A DNA stretch of 64,000 nt from Paraescarpia echinospica (GCA_020002185.1 CM034533.1:52657568-52721567), one strand, 5' to 3'; positions 22,567-34,861 are shown, counted from the first letter of the stretch. The notes: generated by a model from the letters alone, not told the origin. Translations and numbers: made by a program.

Positions 22567-23525
22567 CTACAATAATATCACTGGTACTTTATACAGCAGT
22601 TTATAGTTGAAAAAGATTTGCATTCAAAGCACCTCACAGTGGCTAATAATTGAAATTCAAGAAAATTAAATGCTTAAATATTCAGTAAAAAGGTAACTTA
22701 CGGTGTATAAAATATTTGAATTGTTAAAATGTATTTTAATAGACACTTAAAATGTATCTTAAAACTTTTAAAAATATTTTGTACATTAGCTTTTATACAG
22801 TATTTGTAAACATTTAATCTTGTGGAATTTTAAAGCATTTAGTGGCAGCAAAATAAATTAGTTTTCATGATTCATGTCTTGTCGTTTTTGCAGAATTTAT
22901 CTGTTTCTCTTTTTTTGATGTAACGTTCTTAACACTATAATTATTATGTTGAAGGGACACTGCCCACAAAATTGTGTTTAATAGACCTGAAGTGATATTC
23001 GCAGTTTGAATATTTCAACCGCAAACTGTTCAAATTATAAATAAAATATTCTGATTATAAATACAGTCTGTATGCAAATTAGTAGATGCCCGATGATTTA
23101 ACTGCTGTTTGGTGCATTCGCGGCTTTCCAACGACAGCCCATTATTAACAAATAATTAACATATTGGCCGTCACAGGGAAATGGAACGGACATCCTCTTT
23201 TAAACTAAAAGTGAGCACAAATTCAGCCAACTCACCTATCTCTTTCCTTTGTCCACCTTTTTGACACTGATGAACTGCACCTGTTGTTAACTTAAGCATA
23301 AATTGTTCTTGAAGTGATTGTTTGACAGACGATGGATGACTAAAGCGAATTGATATGTTCACCACTTCAAACTCTGTCTTTCCCGAGTTGATACAGAAGT
23401 GATTCACAATAAATGCTAAGTGTATGCTATATTTAGCCTTTGCGATACTAGCTCTATTCCATTTACCAAGTATTTCAGTTAGGTTGGTATTTTATTACGT
23501 GTGCGTTACTGTTTTTATTTCTCAG
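22567..23525 (+). other. CLASP intron, no recognised feature
   Basis: AT-rich intron. I recognised nothing. Confidence 0.5.
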
Positions 23526-23598
23526 GGGGTCAATGGATATAACAAATCAGCGATGCAAGAAGCCGTCTTTGATGTTGAGAGCGAGCTCTTCAATGAAG
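23526..23598 (+). CDS. CLASP: CLASP exon: NKSAM/EAVFD block
   Basis: The acceptor is TTATTTCTCAG and the donor is GTAAGA; phase 0 in, 1 out. It reads GVNGYNKSAMQEAVFDVESE then LFNE, matching FNKSALKEAMFDDDADQF. This block precedes the C-terminal TOG-like domain. Confidence 0.95.
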
Positions 23599-24658
23599 GT
23601 AAGAAAATTTTGTCACTGCAGTATTGGTCGTTCTGTGTTGTAGGGTATTCCCTTAACACTAGAGGGTACTCCGGTCAGTAGCACCCGATCGATGTGCATG
23701 CGTGTATAGAAATCGGTGTTGTAGTGGAATGTGGCATCCAGGTGTCTTCTCGTCGCTTCAGTCAACAACAAGCCTCCAAACATCTTCTGAACAGTCCTAG
23801 AACAATACGGCCGTGTAAACCTGTGAATGTCCTTACGGTAAAACTGAGTGAACATGTGATGTGATTCTGTGTTACTTTTACTACTTACTTTAAAAGGGGG
23901 TAATACATTCAGGTTTATTATAAAAATGGTGTTATACAGTATAAGCTATTCTAACGTACTTACTACCCAAATATGTTTTAATGAAGCAGCACTGAGGTAC
24001 TACTCCTCTGAGGTTAGATTTTAAGGTCATAGTTTGAGGTCAAATGTTAAGGTTATAGTGTGGGGGTCGTAGTTAGCCACTTGTCTCAATGTGGCTTATT
24101 GTCAATGCGGTAAATAAGTTAAAGATTTTTGATTAAGTTTCAATGTTGTAGCCATTTCCGTCTTGTTTAATTATATTGATTTTTGTTGCAGAAAAGTGTT
24201 TTAATGTTACTTAATAAATTCATGCTTATTTTATTACAGCAGTGCAATGTATTAGCTTTATTTTTGTTATTTAAGCTATGTTTTGTGTAAGTGATCCTAT
24301 TCCATCCGATTCATTACTTTCAGTCACATTAGTAGAAGAGCTATTGAAGTTGATTAATTATCAAAATAATATCCTTAATATATGTTATATGTAAACTAAT
24401 GCAAAAGACAACAGCAAAGTTCAGCAGTGTTTATAATGTGAACCTAAACATCTTTGTTAATGTTCAAGTTATGAAACTATAAGATTAAAACTTACCATGA
24501 CTATGCATCTCTGGCAATTAGAGGGAGAGTTTATTTTCATGCCACAAATAAGCAGCGTCTACAAAGAAAGTTCATGTTGCTGCTTTTGAAACATTTCTTA
24601 ATCAACCACAAACTGAGTGAGATTATCACAGAACATGCAAAAGAAACCTTCCTCTAGA
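23599..24658 (+). other. CLASP intron, no recognised feature
   Basis: No recognisable element or coding similarity. Confidence 0.5.
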
Positions 24659-24880
24659 GCCATCTTGTCTCGCCACTGTCCCTGGTGGAGCCATCTTGTC
24701 TCGCCACTGTCCCTGGTGGAGCCATCTTGTCTCGCCACTGTCCCTTCTGGAGCCATCTTGTCTCGCCACTGTCCCTTCTGGAGCCATCTTGTCTCGCCAC
24801 TGTCCCTGGTGGAGCCATCTTGTCTCGCCACTGTCCCTGGTGGAGCCATCTTGTCTCGCCACTGTCCCTGGTGGAGCCAG
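24659..24880 (+). repeat. 31-bp tandem array (about 7 copies)
   Basis: The unit is GCCATCTTGTCTCGCCACTG followed by TCCCTGGTGGA (or TCCCTTCTGGA). Because 31 is not divisible by 3, the same peptide cycles through all frames on both strands, which produces several overlapping spurious ORFs. Confidence 0.95.
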
Positions 24881-25059
24881 GTTGCTTTCTATGTGTTCCA
24901 TGTTGTGTTATGTTGGTGCGTCACTGATTAATCATGTTTTGTTTCTAGTTGTCACTTTTGTAGCCCACATGATCCGTTGTCGTCGGTGGCTTTGTCTCTA
25001 GGTGGCTTTCCATCTGTTCTGTTTGCCATAACCCGTTTCCCACTTTTATCTGTTGCCAG

Positions 25060-25098
25060 CGCCGTGGAAGACGCTTCTGGGCATGCCCAATAAAAATG
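25060..25098 (+). CDS. CLASP: Candidate 39-nt CLASP cassette exon
   Basis: A pyrimidine-rich acceptor (CACTTTTATCTGTTGCCAG) and a good donor (GTGAGC) bound exactly 39 nt. Entered in phase 1 and left in phase 1, it inserts APWKTLLGMPNKN between the 23598 and 28857 exons without breaking the frame. I do not recall this peptide in the family, so it may be a lineage-specific alternative exon or a chance pair of splice sites. Confidence 0.4.
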
Positions 25099-25653
25099 GT
25101 GAGCTAAGGGAGATTGGCCCCACGTGCTGCTTCGTTCTGTTTGCCTGCCTTCTCAGTGTGTGTAGTGTCACGGTGTGCATCGCCACAGTACTACCCAGGA
25201 TGCACTGCATGCTTTTGTGTTCATGCCATAGTCTCGTAGAGAATCAACAAATCTCCACCAACGCTCCTGTTTTGATGCCACGAATTCCGCTTCTAGCATT
25301 TAATAGCACTTTTCTGTATCAATATTTCAAAAGATAAGGGCAGATTTATTCGTAGGAATAATATAGCAAACTTAGGCAGCTTCACTTAGAAATTATTATT
25401 AGAAATTAGTCGCATTTAATAGAGTAGTTTGGTATTTTGATAAGGTTTTCATAAATAGAATAGTAGAATAGCATACTTTTATTTCAGGTGAAAAACATAC
25501 AAATGTGCATTAACATTTTAATAAGTTAGATAGAAATAAAGTAACGAATAATTATATAAAGAGAATGTACAAACACCATTGTTCAAAATAGAGTGCTGTT
25601 GTATTTTTCTCCCAAATGTTATATATTGGGAGTCGGGAGTGTCATTAACCAAT

Positions 25654-25806
25654 TATATGTGTGTGTGCATGTGTTTGTGTGCCCCTGTGTGGGTGCGTGC
25701 GTGCCCATGTGCCCCTGTGTGTGTGTGTGTGCATGCGTGAGTGCGTACATATGTATGTATGTGTGTATGTCTATATGCGTGTATCTATGTATGTATATAC
25801 GTACAT
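25654..25806 (+). repeat. GT/GTAT-rich microsatellite
   Basis: Impure alternating purine-pyrimidine repeat with GTGTGT, GTGCGT and GTATGT blocks. ORFs on both strands here are compositional. Confidence 0.85.
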
Positions 25807-26234
25807 TCAAACTTCTACTTGTTAGCAGTTTATCATGGTCAAACTGACATTAAGAACATTGACATGCATACATGTGGGCAGATATTATACACATGTATGC
25901 AGTGTGCACGTACGCACAGTTATATGTGTAAAGCAGCATTACCCCATTTTGTTGATTGATTGTCAGTGTAACCCCAAGATGGTTAACATCAAAATCTTCT
26001 GGTTAAAAAGAGAACTTCCTACCATACACAATCACCCTGAAACAGCACCTCTCAAGTCTGTGTCTTGGCCAACTATCCCATGTTTGTGTCAAAGACATGA
26101 CCCTAAAACTTGTTCCCTAGAAATAGTTGTTTCTTTTAAACTGAGGTGCCACCGATAGCAGTCAACAGTTGCAGAGTTGTGAAGCTTCATATTCATTAGC
26201 TCGGATTAAATATTAGCTCATAATCTTAAAAAAA

Positions 26235-26559
26235 CCTGAACATGACTTTATTGTAATGTAGCTACTGAACTCCCATTTCATTACCTCGTGCGAAAAAAAC
26301 CTGAACATGACTTTATTGTAATGTAGCTACTGAACTCCCATTTCATTACTTCGTGCGAACAAAACCTGAACATGACTTTATTGTAATGTAGCTACTGAAC
26401 TCCCATTTCATTACCTCGTGCGAACAAAACCTGAACATGACTTTATTGTAATGTAGCTACTGAACTCCCATTTCATTACCTCGTGCGAACAAAACCTGAA
26501 CATGACTTTATTGTAATGTAGCTACTGAACTCCCATTTCATTACCTCGTGCGAACAAAG
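26235..26559 (+). repeat. 65-bp tandem array, 5 copies
   Basis: Units start with CCTGAACATGACTTTATTG at 26235, 26300, 26365, 26430 and 26495 and end ACCTCGTGCGAACAAAA. Copies are nearly identical, with one or two substitutions each, which suggests recent expansion. Confidence 0.97.
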
Positions 26560-27267
26560 AATTGTCCAATTGAATTGTGGTAAAATTACAGGGAACTTGT
26601 AATGCTTCGTATTTATATCCAAATGTAAAAAACACACTGCTGTAAAATGTTCTCTGTTTTTCGTAATGTATTAACAGGAACTGTGAAATTATTTTCCATA
26701 AAACAAATATAACAAATAGACATTACTAAGCTAATTTGTTATCAACCCTTAACTTTTTAAGGCAGTTTTTAAGTGATTTATAACAAGAGTAACGAGCTGG
26801 TCTGTATGCCAGCAAGGTAATAACATTACCTTAATAACCAGTTACCATACATTAGACATAAAACCATAATATTAGTATAATGTTATGGGGAATGTTAATT
26901 AATACTCAGCACAAAGGGCCATCTAGAAATTACGTGCATAAGGAGGGGGAGGGGTTGGTCATGGTGGCTGCATGTACTGTGTGTATGTGGGGAGAAGGAT
27001 GTAAGTTACCACATTATAGGGTGGACAACACACCTGATATGTACCGTGTTCGAACAGGTTGTTTTCCATAACTGTATATGTACATAATTCGTAGACAATT
27101 TGTTAGTTTGACTGTCCAGTCTAAAATGATATGTTGTGTTTGAAGTTTGTGCACCGGGCACTTGGTGTAATCCCCCCCCCCCCGGTACACCCTGCACATC
27201 TGAACACCCACCCCATATTTGTGATTCACCTGTGTTAGCGTTGCTGTCAATCAGATTTACTTTGTAC

Positions 27268-27446
27268 AGTGAAACGTCACTATTAAGGTCATCCTTGGGA
27301 CTGGACATAAGTGACCTGAATAGTGAGATGACCTTATTAGCTAAACTAATTTCCTGTTACAGAAATAATTTAGGACTATTCAAGGGTGACCTTAATTGTG
27401 AGGTGGCTGTATTACCGAGGTGAACGTAAAGCAAGGTTCAACTGTA
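27268..27446. mobile_element. Non-autonomous pogo/mariner-type element (MITE)
   Basis: About 180 bp. The left end is ACAGTGAAACGTCACTATTA and the right end is GTAAAGCAAGGTTCAACTGT, with the reverse complement of the right end beginning ACAGTTGAACC. The flanking TA fits the TA target preference of Tc1/mariner/pogo elements. Third copy of the family in CLASP introns. Confidence 0.68.
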
Positions 27447-28856
27447 CAACTTTTGCAAACTTTTAAAGTTATTTTTTATTGTGTGTCCATATGCACACAT
27501 GCACACACACGCTCTCACACACAAGCAAACACAAATCTATCAGATTTGAGGTGCCATCAGGAACACCATTAAAACTGCCGTATTTACAGTGTATATCTGA
27601 ACACTTAAACATAATTAAATTCTCAGTTTAAAAACGTATAGTATAATTTAAAAAAAAATTTTTGGTGTCAGAAAATAACCTGTGTTTAATTGGCAGTTCA
27701 GTCTGTGTGTGGCGGGTTTCCCTCATAAGATCAAACATTATTAGAGTGACAGCTATTACAATGCAATTAAGTTCCATTTCCAGCAGGAAATTGCACTTGG
27801 ATGGTCTCGGACAGTCTGCATTGTGTAATGATTGTATGTGTATGAAAACATAAACATTATTAATTTTTCATACGTCTGAAAACATAAAATACAGACAAAA
27901 TATTATTGTAGATTCATGGGTTGTCTGAAAACATTGAGTGTATGAATACATACAGTGAGTACCGTACCACATGTTATAAAGCCTCTGCACTCCTAATCAC
28001 TCACCACCCCTGTCGCTAGGGCCTAACTGTGACAGCTGATTTTGAAGTTGACGCAGTATTAACAGAAATAATCACCTCACAGTTATTATTCAGATATCGA
28101 CCAAATTGGCTATATTTATGCCTTAACTTTTTTTAAGTTAACTATGAAAATGATCATCTGAAACCATCAAATTTCTCCTCATGTATGTGTCGTATATGAA
28201 AAGAATTACACAAGTTTTATGTCTTATAATTACAAAAATTTACCAAAACTAACAGTATTTGCATTATGCCATAGATTCACAATTTATGAGTTTCATACAA
28301 CCCATTTATTGTGTTTTATAATAATGCCTATTGGCTATTTGTAAGTTCGGGTATAGTAGCACCACTGTGCAGGAATTGTTTGAAACTTGTAATTTGGCGT
28401 AATGCAAACACATTTGATGTTTTTGTAAATTTGATCATTATAAGAAACTAAATGTACGTGACATGTGTACTTGTATGCTAGATAGATGAAGAGAATTGTT
28501 GCCACTGTATTGTTTTCATGGTTAGGTCAGAAATTAACAGTAGTAACAGAATACTGCAAACTTTACTGTCTTTACAACTGTACTTTGACCCACTGAGTGA
28601 AGGCAAGTGCTTCATGAATAAGAGAAGATACATCAAGCATTTTTGGCACCAAATTACTTAAGCCTTTTTGTAGTGCCATCTAGTATCTACCTTGAGTACT
28701 ATCAGGACTTGTCCTGTGGTGACATTTGGTGACCGCACCACCTACTACTAGAACTTGTGCCTGCCCGCTAGTTCACCTCTCTGTGCAGACGATCTGGTCC
28801 ATGGTACTGTTGGTGTCCACTGGTATGTCACTGTTCATCTGTGTCGATATTTGCAG
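27447..28856 (+). other. CLASP intron, no recognised feature
   Basis: AT-rich intron. I recognised no element or coding similarity. Confidence 0.5.
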
Positions 28857-28917
28857 ATCAAGATCAAGCTGACCTCATTCAAGACATTCTTGCCGAACTT
28901 TCCAATCATAACGAACG
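28857..28917 (+). CDS. CLASP: CLASP exon: start of C-terminal TOG-like domain
   Basis: The acceptor is ATATTTGCAG and the donor is GTAAGT; phase 1 in, 2 out. It reads (D)QDQADLIQDILAELSNHNE(R), matching HSDLVAELLKELSNHNER at the start of the C-terminal domain that binds CLIP-170/CLIP-115 and other partners. Confidence 0.97.
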
Positions 28918-29662
28918 GTAAGTAGTCTGACTGATTGCCACCAGGTGATGTCTTCGCTAAAGACAGATTAGCGTGTCGATACTAGGACGCTTTTTTATGC
29001 AAGTGTAGGGACTGTGGACAAGGAGACAGTGGGTGATGGGATCCATGGATACCATCGCCCTTAGCCACATACCTGGGTTTCTGGAAAATCGTAACAGGTT
29101 TTTCTTATTCAAATAATGGCTTTTTTGTTTTGGGATAACAGGATTTCTATTTTTCAGATAACATGATCTTGTGTTGGGCCATAATGTGTCAAAACAATTT
29201 CATAAAACGGGCCTTATATTAAGTGTGAAAGGGAGTGCAAGAGTATACTTTGAAGTATTTTGCGAGTGCATTTGGAGTGCCCAAGGAGGGTGCATTTGGA
29301 GGTATTCGGAGAGCCTCAGCCCCCGAATAGTGCCTGATGGGAACCAAGGGCAATGGGGGCCATGAATGAAGGGGAACACAGGTGATGGACACTGTGGACA
29401 ATGTGTGTAATAGAAGCGACTTGAAGTGAGATATAATGCGCTGATTTGTTGGAGCTGGTTATGACTGTTTATTACAAGCAGAAACTGCTCATTTATGTTG
29501 TTACCATCACTTAAGATTGTGTCTTGACAGAGAGCTAAATTATACTGATTTATACTGTATTTGAGATGAATTATCAAAGTGATATGTCAAAGAATATTTT
29601 CAATCCTGAACTATTAGATTTCAGATGTTTAAATAAATGAATATTGCTTGTTTTTGTTGTAG

Positions 29663-29789
29663 ACATGAACAACGCATCCAGGCAATGCACCAACTGATGA
29701 AGATGACGCGAGACAACTGTGCTGCCATCTGGGACGACCACTTCAAGACAATCCTCCTACTACTGCTCGAAACACTGGGCGATAACGAT
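29663..29789 (+). CDS. CLASP: CLASP exon: C-terminal TOG-like domain
   Basis: The acceptor is TTTTTGTTGTAG and the donor is GTACGT; phase 2 in, 0 out. It contains MHQLMKMTRDN, then IWDDHFKTILLLLLETLGDN, the most conserved helix pair of the CLASP C-terminus. Confidence 0.98.
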
Positions 29790-30413
29790 GTACGTGTCTG
29801 TTTCGTTTAGATCCATTGTGGCTGCTTGTCTTCCCATTATTGCTACCATTTTTCCTCTTATAGTTGAGAGGAACTATTAATTAGTTTGATTATAGCTACA
29901 TCTTAGATTCTGCTCTGCAAATGAAAAATGAATTATCTGAATATAGTGGACTCTCGCTATAGAGGCACCTGATATAAGGAACATCCGATTAAAGGCGGTT
30001 GTCCATTCGTTTTTCATCTAAAATAATTTTGTACAGTATAAACTATAATGTATTGTAAAGTACTGACCATTCAAATATGTTTATCGATGCAGAAATAACT
30101 TTTGAATTCAACAGTTCAATGTTTTCAAACAAAAATGGCAGGGCTGTCACTCAAATCCCCGGATAGCAAACTCGAATAATTTAGGGGCATGATGATATAT
30201 TACCTGATGCATATATATCCACATCATTAGTGACTGAACTTGAGGCCAAACTTCGTATACAGATTTCTTGGCAACTAATTAATTTTTCTTCAGTTAAAGT
30301 ATAGAATACATGCCGTTGTAGTGGTAGTGAAGTTGAGGTGTTGGTGTCTTTATTACACAGGTATATTGGAGACTTTTTAGAACGAACAAAATGTAACACG
30401 TTGTTTCCCGCAG
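29790..30413 (+). other. CLASP intron with a TIR-like fragment
   Basis: AT-rich intron. At 29945-30005 a segment beginning TATAGTGGACTCTCGCTATAG resembles the end of a pogo-type element (TA, AGTGGANCTCT). No opposite end was found. Confidence 0.4.
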
Positions 30414-30542
30414 GGCCACACGAGGGCACTGTCGTTGCGAGCACTGAAGGAGCTCCTCAAGTATCAGCCTTGTCGGTTCTCCGATTACGCAGAACTCACA
30501 ATAATGAAAGTTCTCGACGCACACAAAGACCCTGTGAAAGAG
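30414..30542 (+). CDS. CLASP: CLASP exon: C-terminal TOG-like domain
   Basis: 43 codons, phase 0 in and 0 out, acceptor TTGTTTCCCGCAG and donor GTATTG. It begins GHTRALSLRALKELLKYQPC and ends YAELTIMKVLDAHKDPVKE, aligning with ALKVLREILRxQPxRFKNYAELTVMKTLEAHKDPHKEV. Confidence 0.98.
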
Positions 30543-30919
30543 GTATTGACTTGCTAGCTGATATTATCTATGACACCTTCGGAGTGATCACATGAATTGA
30601 CAAAGTCCTAAAACATGTAGCATTACATGTTGTTGGATCGTTTGGTTATCACAAAAATTCACATTAGTAATAATCGCAGTGCGCCAGTGGAGATACCTAA
30701 TGAGTGAAACGGATAACGCACATTGACCGTAATGGGGGAATCAGATCTGGGCGGAGTGTAGTGTGTTTTAAATATTTTGTTTGAATGAATTAATAAATAA
30801 ATCTCAAAACATTTAAAAATTGCATTTCCACCATAAATAATTTGTTATGTTTTTGCATCCCTGTTCGTGATAACGTCCTTAACAATTTTAGTTTGTTGTG
30901 CCTCTGAGTTCAGGTTCCT

Positions 30920-31312
30920 GGGGTTCTACACGCTGTAGAAGTCTAATGTTTCACCCCCTTGAGTTACAGATGATCTAGATGCTATAGTAGTCTAATATTA
31001 TGCATTTCACCCCCTTGGGTTGCTGTTGATCTAGACGCTATAGAAGTCTAATATTACACATTTCACCCCCTTGGGTTGCTGATGATCTAGACGCTATAGA
31101 AGTCTAATATTACACATTTCACCCCCTTGGGTTGCTGTTGATCTAGACATTATTTAAAAACCATGTCATTTACTAAGACAATCATCTTAACATTAAGTAA
31201 GCATTCTTAGCCACTCATAAAATCGGCTCCTCCTTTGTTGGGCCTCTGAGCTCAGGTTGCTGATGATCTAGACGCTATAGAAGTCTAATATTACACATTT
31301 CACCCCCATCAG
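30920..31312 (+). repeat. 56-bp tandem repeats related to the following splice acceptor
   Basis: Units of 56 bp (TGATCTAGACGCTATAGAAG, then TCTAATATTACACATTTCAC, then CCCCTTGGGTTGC) start at 30971, 31027, 31083 and 31139, with a degenerate copy before them. After about 100 bases, another copy at 31261-31312 ends ATTTCACCCCCATCAG and forms the real acceptor of the next exon. In the array copies the CATCAG is CTTGGG, so they lack the AG. Confidence 0.93.
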
Positions 31313-31450
31313 GTGACGAGGGCAGCAGAGGAGTGTGCCACGACCCTCGTCAACTCCATCCCCCCGGAGCAATGTGCCCGTATTCTCACCCCCATCGTGA
31401 TGACGGGCGACTACCCTGTCACCCTCGCTGCCATCAAGATGCAGACCAAG
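31313..31450 (+). CDS. CLASP: CLASP exon: C-terminal TOG-like domain
   Basis: 46 codons, phase 0 in and 0 out, donor GTAACA. It begins VTRAAEECATTLVNSIPPEQ and ends TGDYPVTLAAIKMQTK, matching the conserved SISPEQCIKVLCPIIQTADYPINLAAIKMQTK. Unlike its neighbours the exon is rich in third-position C, which is common in constrained exons of this gene. Confidence 0.98.
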
Positions 31451-31480
31451 GTAACATAGGCTATGTGTGTTATTGTTGTT

Positions 31481-33315
31481 GTCCTTGAAGTCAGGGCAGA
31501 GCATTTTAATCAGGTGCAACGTCATTTGGCGATATGCCATGTTGAAATTGAATGGGTAGCGCCATCTGTTGGTATTATTATGGTGCTTGGAAGTCAGGGC
31601 AGAGCATTTTAATCAAGTGGCAACGTCATTTGGCAATATGCCATGTTGAAATTGAATGGGTAGCGCCATCTGTTGGTATTATTATGGTGCTTGAAGTCAG
31701 GGCAGAGCATTTTAATCAGGGAGCAACGTCATTTGGCAATATGCCATGTTGAAATTGAATGGGTAGCGCCATCTGTTGGTATTATTATGATGCTTGAAGT
31801 CAGGGCAGAGCATTTTAATCAGGGAGCAACGTCATTTGGCAATATGCCATATTGAAATTGAATGGGTATCGCCATCTGTTGGTATTATTATGGTGCTTGA
31901 AGTCAGGGCAGAGCATTTTAATCAAGTGGCAACGTCATTTGGCAATATGCCATGTTGAAATTGAATGGGTAGCGGCATCTGTTGGTATTGTTATGGTGCT
32001 TGAAGTCAGGGCAGAGCATTTGAATCAGGTGCAATGTCATTTGGCAATATGCCATGTTGAAATTGAATGGGTAGCGGCATCTGTTGGTATTGTTATGGTG
32101 CTTGAAGTCAGGGCAGAGCATTTGAATCAGGTGCAATGTCATTTGGCAATATGCCATGTTGAAATTGAATGGGTAGCGGCATCTGTTGGTATTGTTATGG
32201 TGCTTGAAGTCAGGGCAGAGCATTTGAATCAGGTGCAATGTCATTTGGCAATATGCCATGTTGAAATTGAATGGGTAGCGGCATCTGTTGGTATTGTTAT
32301 GGTGCTTGAAGTCAGGGCAGAGCATTTGAATCAGGTGCAATGTCATTTGGCAATATGCCATGTTGAAATTGAATGGGTAGCGGCATCTGTTGGTATTGTT
32401 ATGGTGCTTGAAGTCAGGGCAGAGCATTTGAATCAGGTGGCAACGTCATTTGGCAATATGCCATGTTGAAATTGAATGGGTAGCGGCATCTGTTGGTATT
32501 ATTATGGTGCTTGAAGTCAGGGCAGAACATTTGAATCAGGTGGCAACGTCATTTGGCAATATGCCATGTTGAAATTAAATGGGTAGCGCCATCTGTTGGT
32601 ATTATTATGGTCCTTGAAGTCAGGGCAGAGCATTTGAATCAGGTGCAACGTCATTTGGCAATATGCCATGTTGAAATTGAATGGGTAGCGCCATCTGTTG
32701 ATATTATTATGGTCCTTGAAGTCAGGGCAGAGAATCGTAATCAGGTGCAACATCATTTGGCAATATGCCATGTTGAAATTGAATGGGTAGCGCCATCTGT
32801 TGGTATTATTATGGTCCTTGAAGTCAGGGCAGAGCATTTGAATCAGGTGCAACGTCATTTGGCAATATGCCATGTTGAAATTGAATGGGTAGCGCCATCT
32901 GTTGGTATTATTATGGTGCTTGAAGTCAGGGCAGAGCATTTGAATCAGGTGGCAACGTCATTTGGCAATATGCCATGTTGAAATTGAATGGGTAGCGCCA
33001 TCTGTTGGTATTATTATGGTCCTTGAAGTCAGGGCAGAGCATTTGAATCAGGTGCAACGTCATTTGGCAATATGCCATGTTGAAATTGAATGGGTAGCGC
33101 CATCTGTTGGTATTATTATGGTCCTTGAAGTCAGGGCAGAGCATTTGAATCAGGTGCAACGTCATTTGGCAATATGCCATGTTGAAATTGAATGGGTAGC
33201 GCCATCTGTTGGTATTATTATGGTCCTTGAAGTCAGGGCAGAGCATTTGAATCAGGTGCAACGTCATTTGGCAATATGCCATGTTGAAATTGAATGGGTA
33301 GCACCATCTGTTACA
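31481..33315 (+). repeat. 102/103-bp tandem array (about 18 copies)
   Basis: The unit starts TTGAAGTCAGGGCAGAGCAT and includes GGCAATATGCCATGTTGAAA and GGTAGCGCCATCTGTTGGTA. The spacing is 103-104 bp in the first few copies and 102 bp afterwards. With a length divisible by 3, ORFs of up to 205 codons stay open on both strands, but these are repeat artefacts. The array begins about 30 bases after the donor at 31451. Confidence 0.97.
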
Positions 33316-33916
33316 CTGGTAGTATTATTGTGCTGTGTTTTGCATGGGAATATCCACTCTTGAGGCAACAGTCACTGCTCAAAAAGGCTTATATGCCCAT
33401 ATAAGAACCTACATCAAACACAAATATTATTCATAGCAAAGTAATGTAATTTAGATTTACAAATGAATGAAAAGCATCATATTCAGTTGTGGAAAACCAC
33501 ATTCGGCATCATGATATCATTGTTTTGTGCTCATGTTGTAGTCGCTGAACAATGATTTATAAAACAATGTTATTTTGCTGGAGAAATCTTACATTGTCTA
33601 TGACGCTGCAATCTAACATTTTGTGGATATTCGCTATAAAAAACATTTTTGGACATGGTCCTACTGTTCTTATATACAGTGTTTCTTGTATTGATGGATA
33701 AATAACAGAATGTATGTGAAAATGGGGATTTGACGGTTGTTCATTTTAAGCGTATGTTCCTGACTGTGGGAGTCCTTACAACGAATGACCACTGTAATTA
33801 TGTTGAGTACTGCAGATTTCTCATTAGTTGGGATCACGTGGAAGGAGATTAGAACACAGGCAGTCACTGGTGTTGTCACTTGTCAGTCAGTAACTGTATG
33901 TTTTCCCTCCCCCCAG
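33316..33916 (+). other. CLASP intron, no recognised feature
   Basis: Unique-looking intron sequence ending in a strong CCCTCCCCCCAG acceptor. I recognised nothing else. Confidence 0.5.
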
Positions 33917-33985
33917 GTGATAGAGGCACTGCCCGAGGACGCAGTGTCACAGATGGTGCCAGACATTGTGCCTGGACTTCTCAAG
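33917..33985 (+). CDS. CLASP: CLASP exon: C-terminal TOG-like domain
   Basis: 23 codons, phase 0 in and 0 out, donor GTATGG. It reads VIEALPEDAVSQMVPDIVPG then LLK, matching VIERVSKETLNLLLPEIMPGLIQ. Confidence 0.96.
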
Positions 33986-34310
33986 GTATGGTGTACACCA
34001 CTGTCACATGCCCAGGACCAACTTTCTCCAAGGGACACCTTGCTATTAAGACCGACCCTCAGTTGCAGCCTTATTGTTCTAGTGCCTAAAATATTTTGGT
34101 ATTAATATTGACTACATTTCACCGGTCATGTAGTTGGTTGCATTTATAAGGTTTGATGTTCGCACACAAACTGAAATTCATTCATACATGGGTGCTCTAA
34201 CAAGTCCACTCAGCTTCAAATGCAATCTTGTGATGCACATGCATGTACTTATGCACCTATTAATGTGTATACATATTTATATGTATATGATATTTACTAA
34301 CACATGCACT

Positions 34311-34314
<4 letters not shown>

Positions 34315-34354
<40 letters not shown>
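34315..34354 (+). repeat. (CA)n microsatellite
   Basis: About 20 uninterrupted CA units, flanked by further CA/CT-rich sequence. Confidence 0.97.
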
Positions 34355-34355
<1 letters not shown>

Positions 34356-34543
34356 CAATGAATGCACTCACACACGCATGCATGCTCAACACGGAAGGTA
34401 CAAGTACATTTATTTTGTACAAGTACATTAACTGCGGAAAGCTAATACTGGAAAATGTAAGCAGTGCCTAGGAAAAGTAACAATACTTCTTTTTTTAATT
34501 CTGACTAAGATGACGATCTGGTCTGAAGTGTTTTATATGGGTT

Positions 34544-34861
34544 TGTGTAGTGCAGTAGCATCTAGATATTAGAGCGTCAGATTTTCATTTGAGAGATCTG
34601 GGTTCAAATCTTCTGTCTGTGTTTTGAGCCTGGGGCAAGTACATTCTCTATTTGTTACTCCTGTTCACTCTGCTGTATGAATGAGTGCCTGGCAGTGGTG
34701 GGTATTTGTCTGTGAACCGCCTTTGTGCAGTAAATACAGCATGGCTGAATAATTTCAGACAAGTCGAGATAGTGTTAGTTTGGGCAGGTCTGCCAGGGAA
34801 TAAATTGTAAAGTGCTTTGAGCAGTCGTAAGGACTGGCTACCGAACTATATAAGAACTTAC
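34544..34861 (+). mobile_element. tRNA-derived SINE, plus orientation
   Basis: Same family as 11586 and 18541, more diverged in the head (GAGATCTGGGTTCAAATCTT as box B). The tail GAGCAGTCGTAAGGACTGG...ACTATATAAGAACTTACC is intact. Confidence 0.83.

Noticed and set aside
24598..25001. Several overlapping Trp/His/Leu repeat ORFs
   Set aside because: They arise from the 31-bp array, whose period cycles the same peptide through all frames.
31552..33363. ORFs of 118-205 codons on both strands
   Set aside because: They are artefacts of the 102-bp tandem array inside a CLASP intron.
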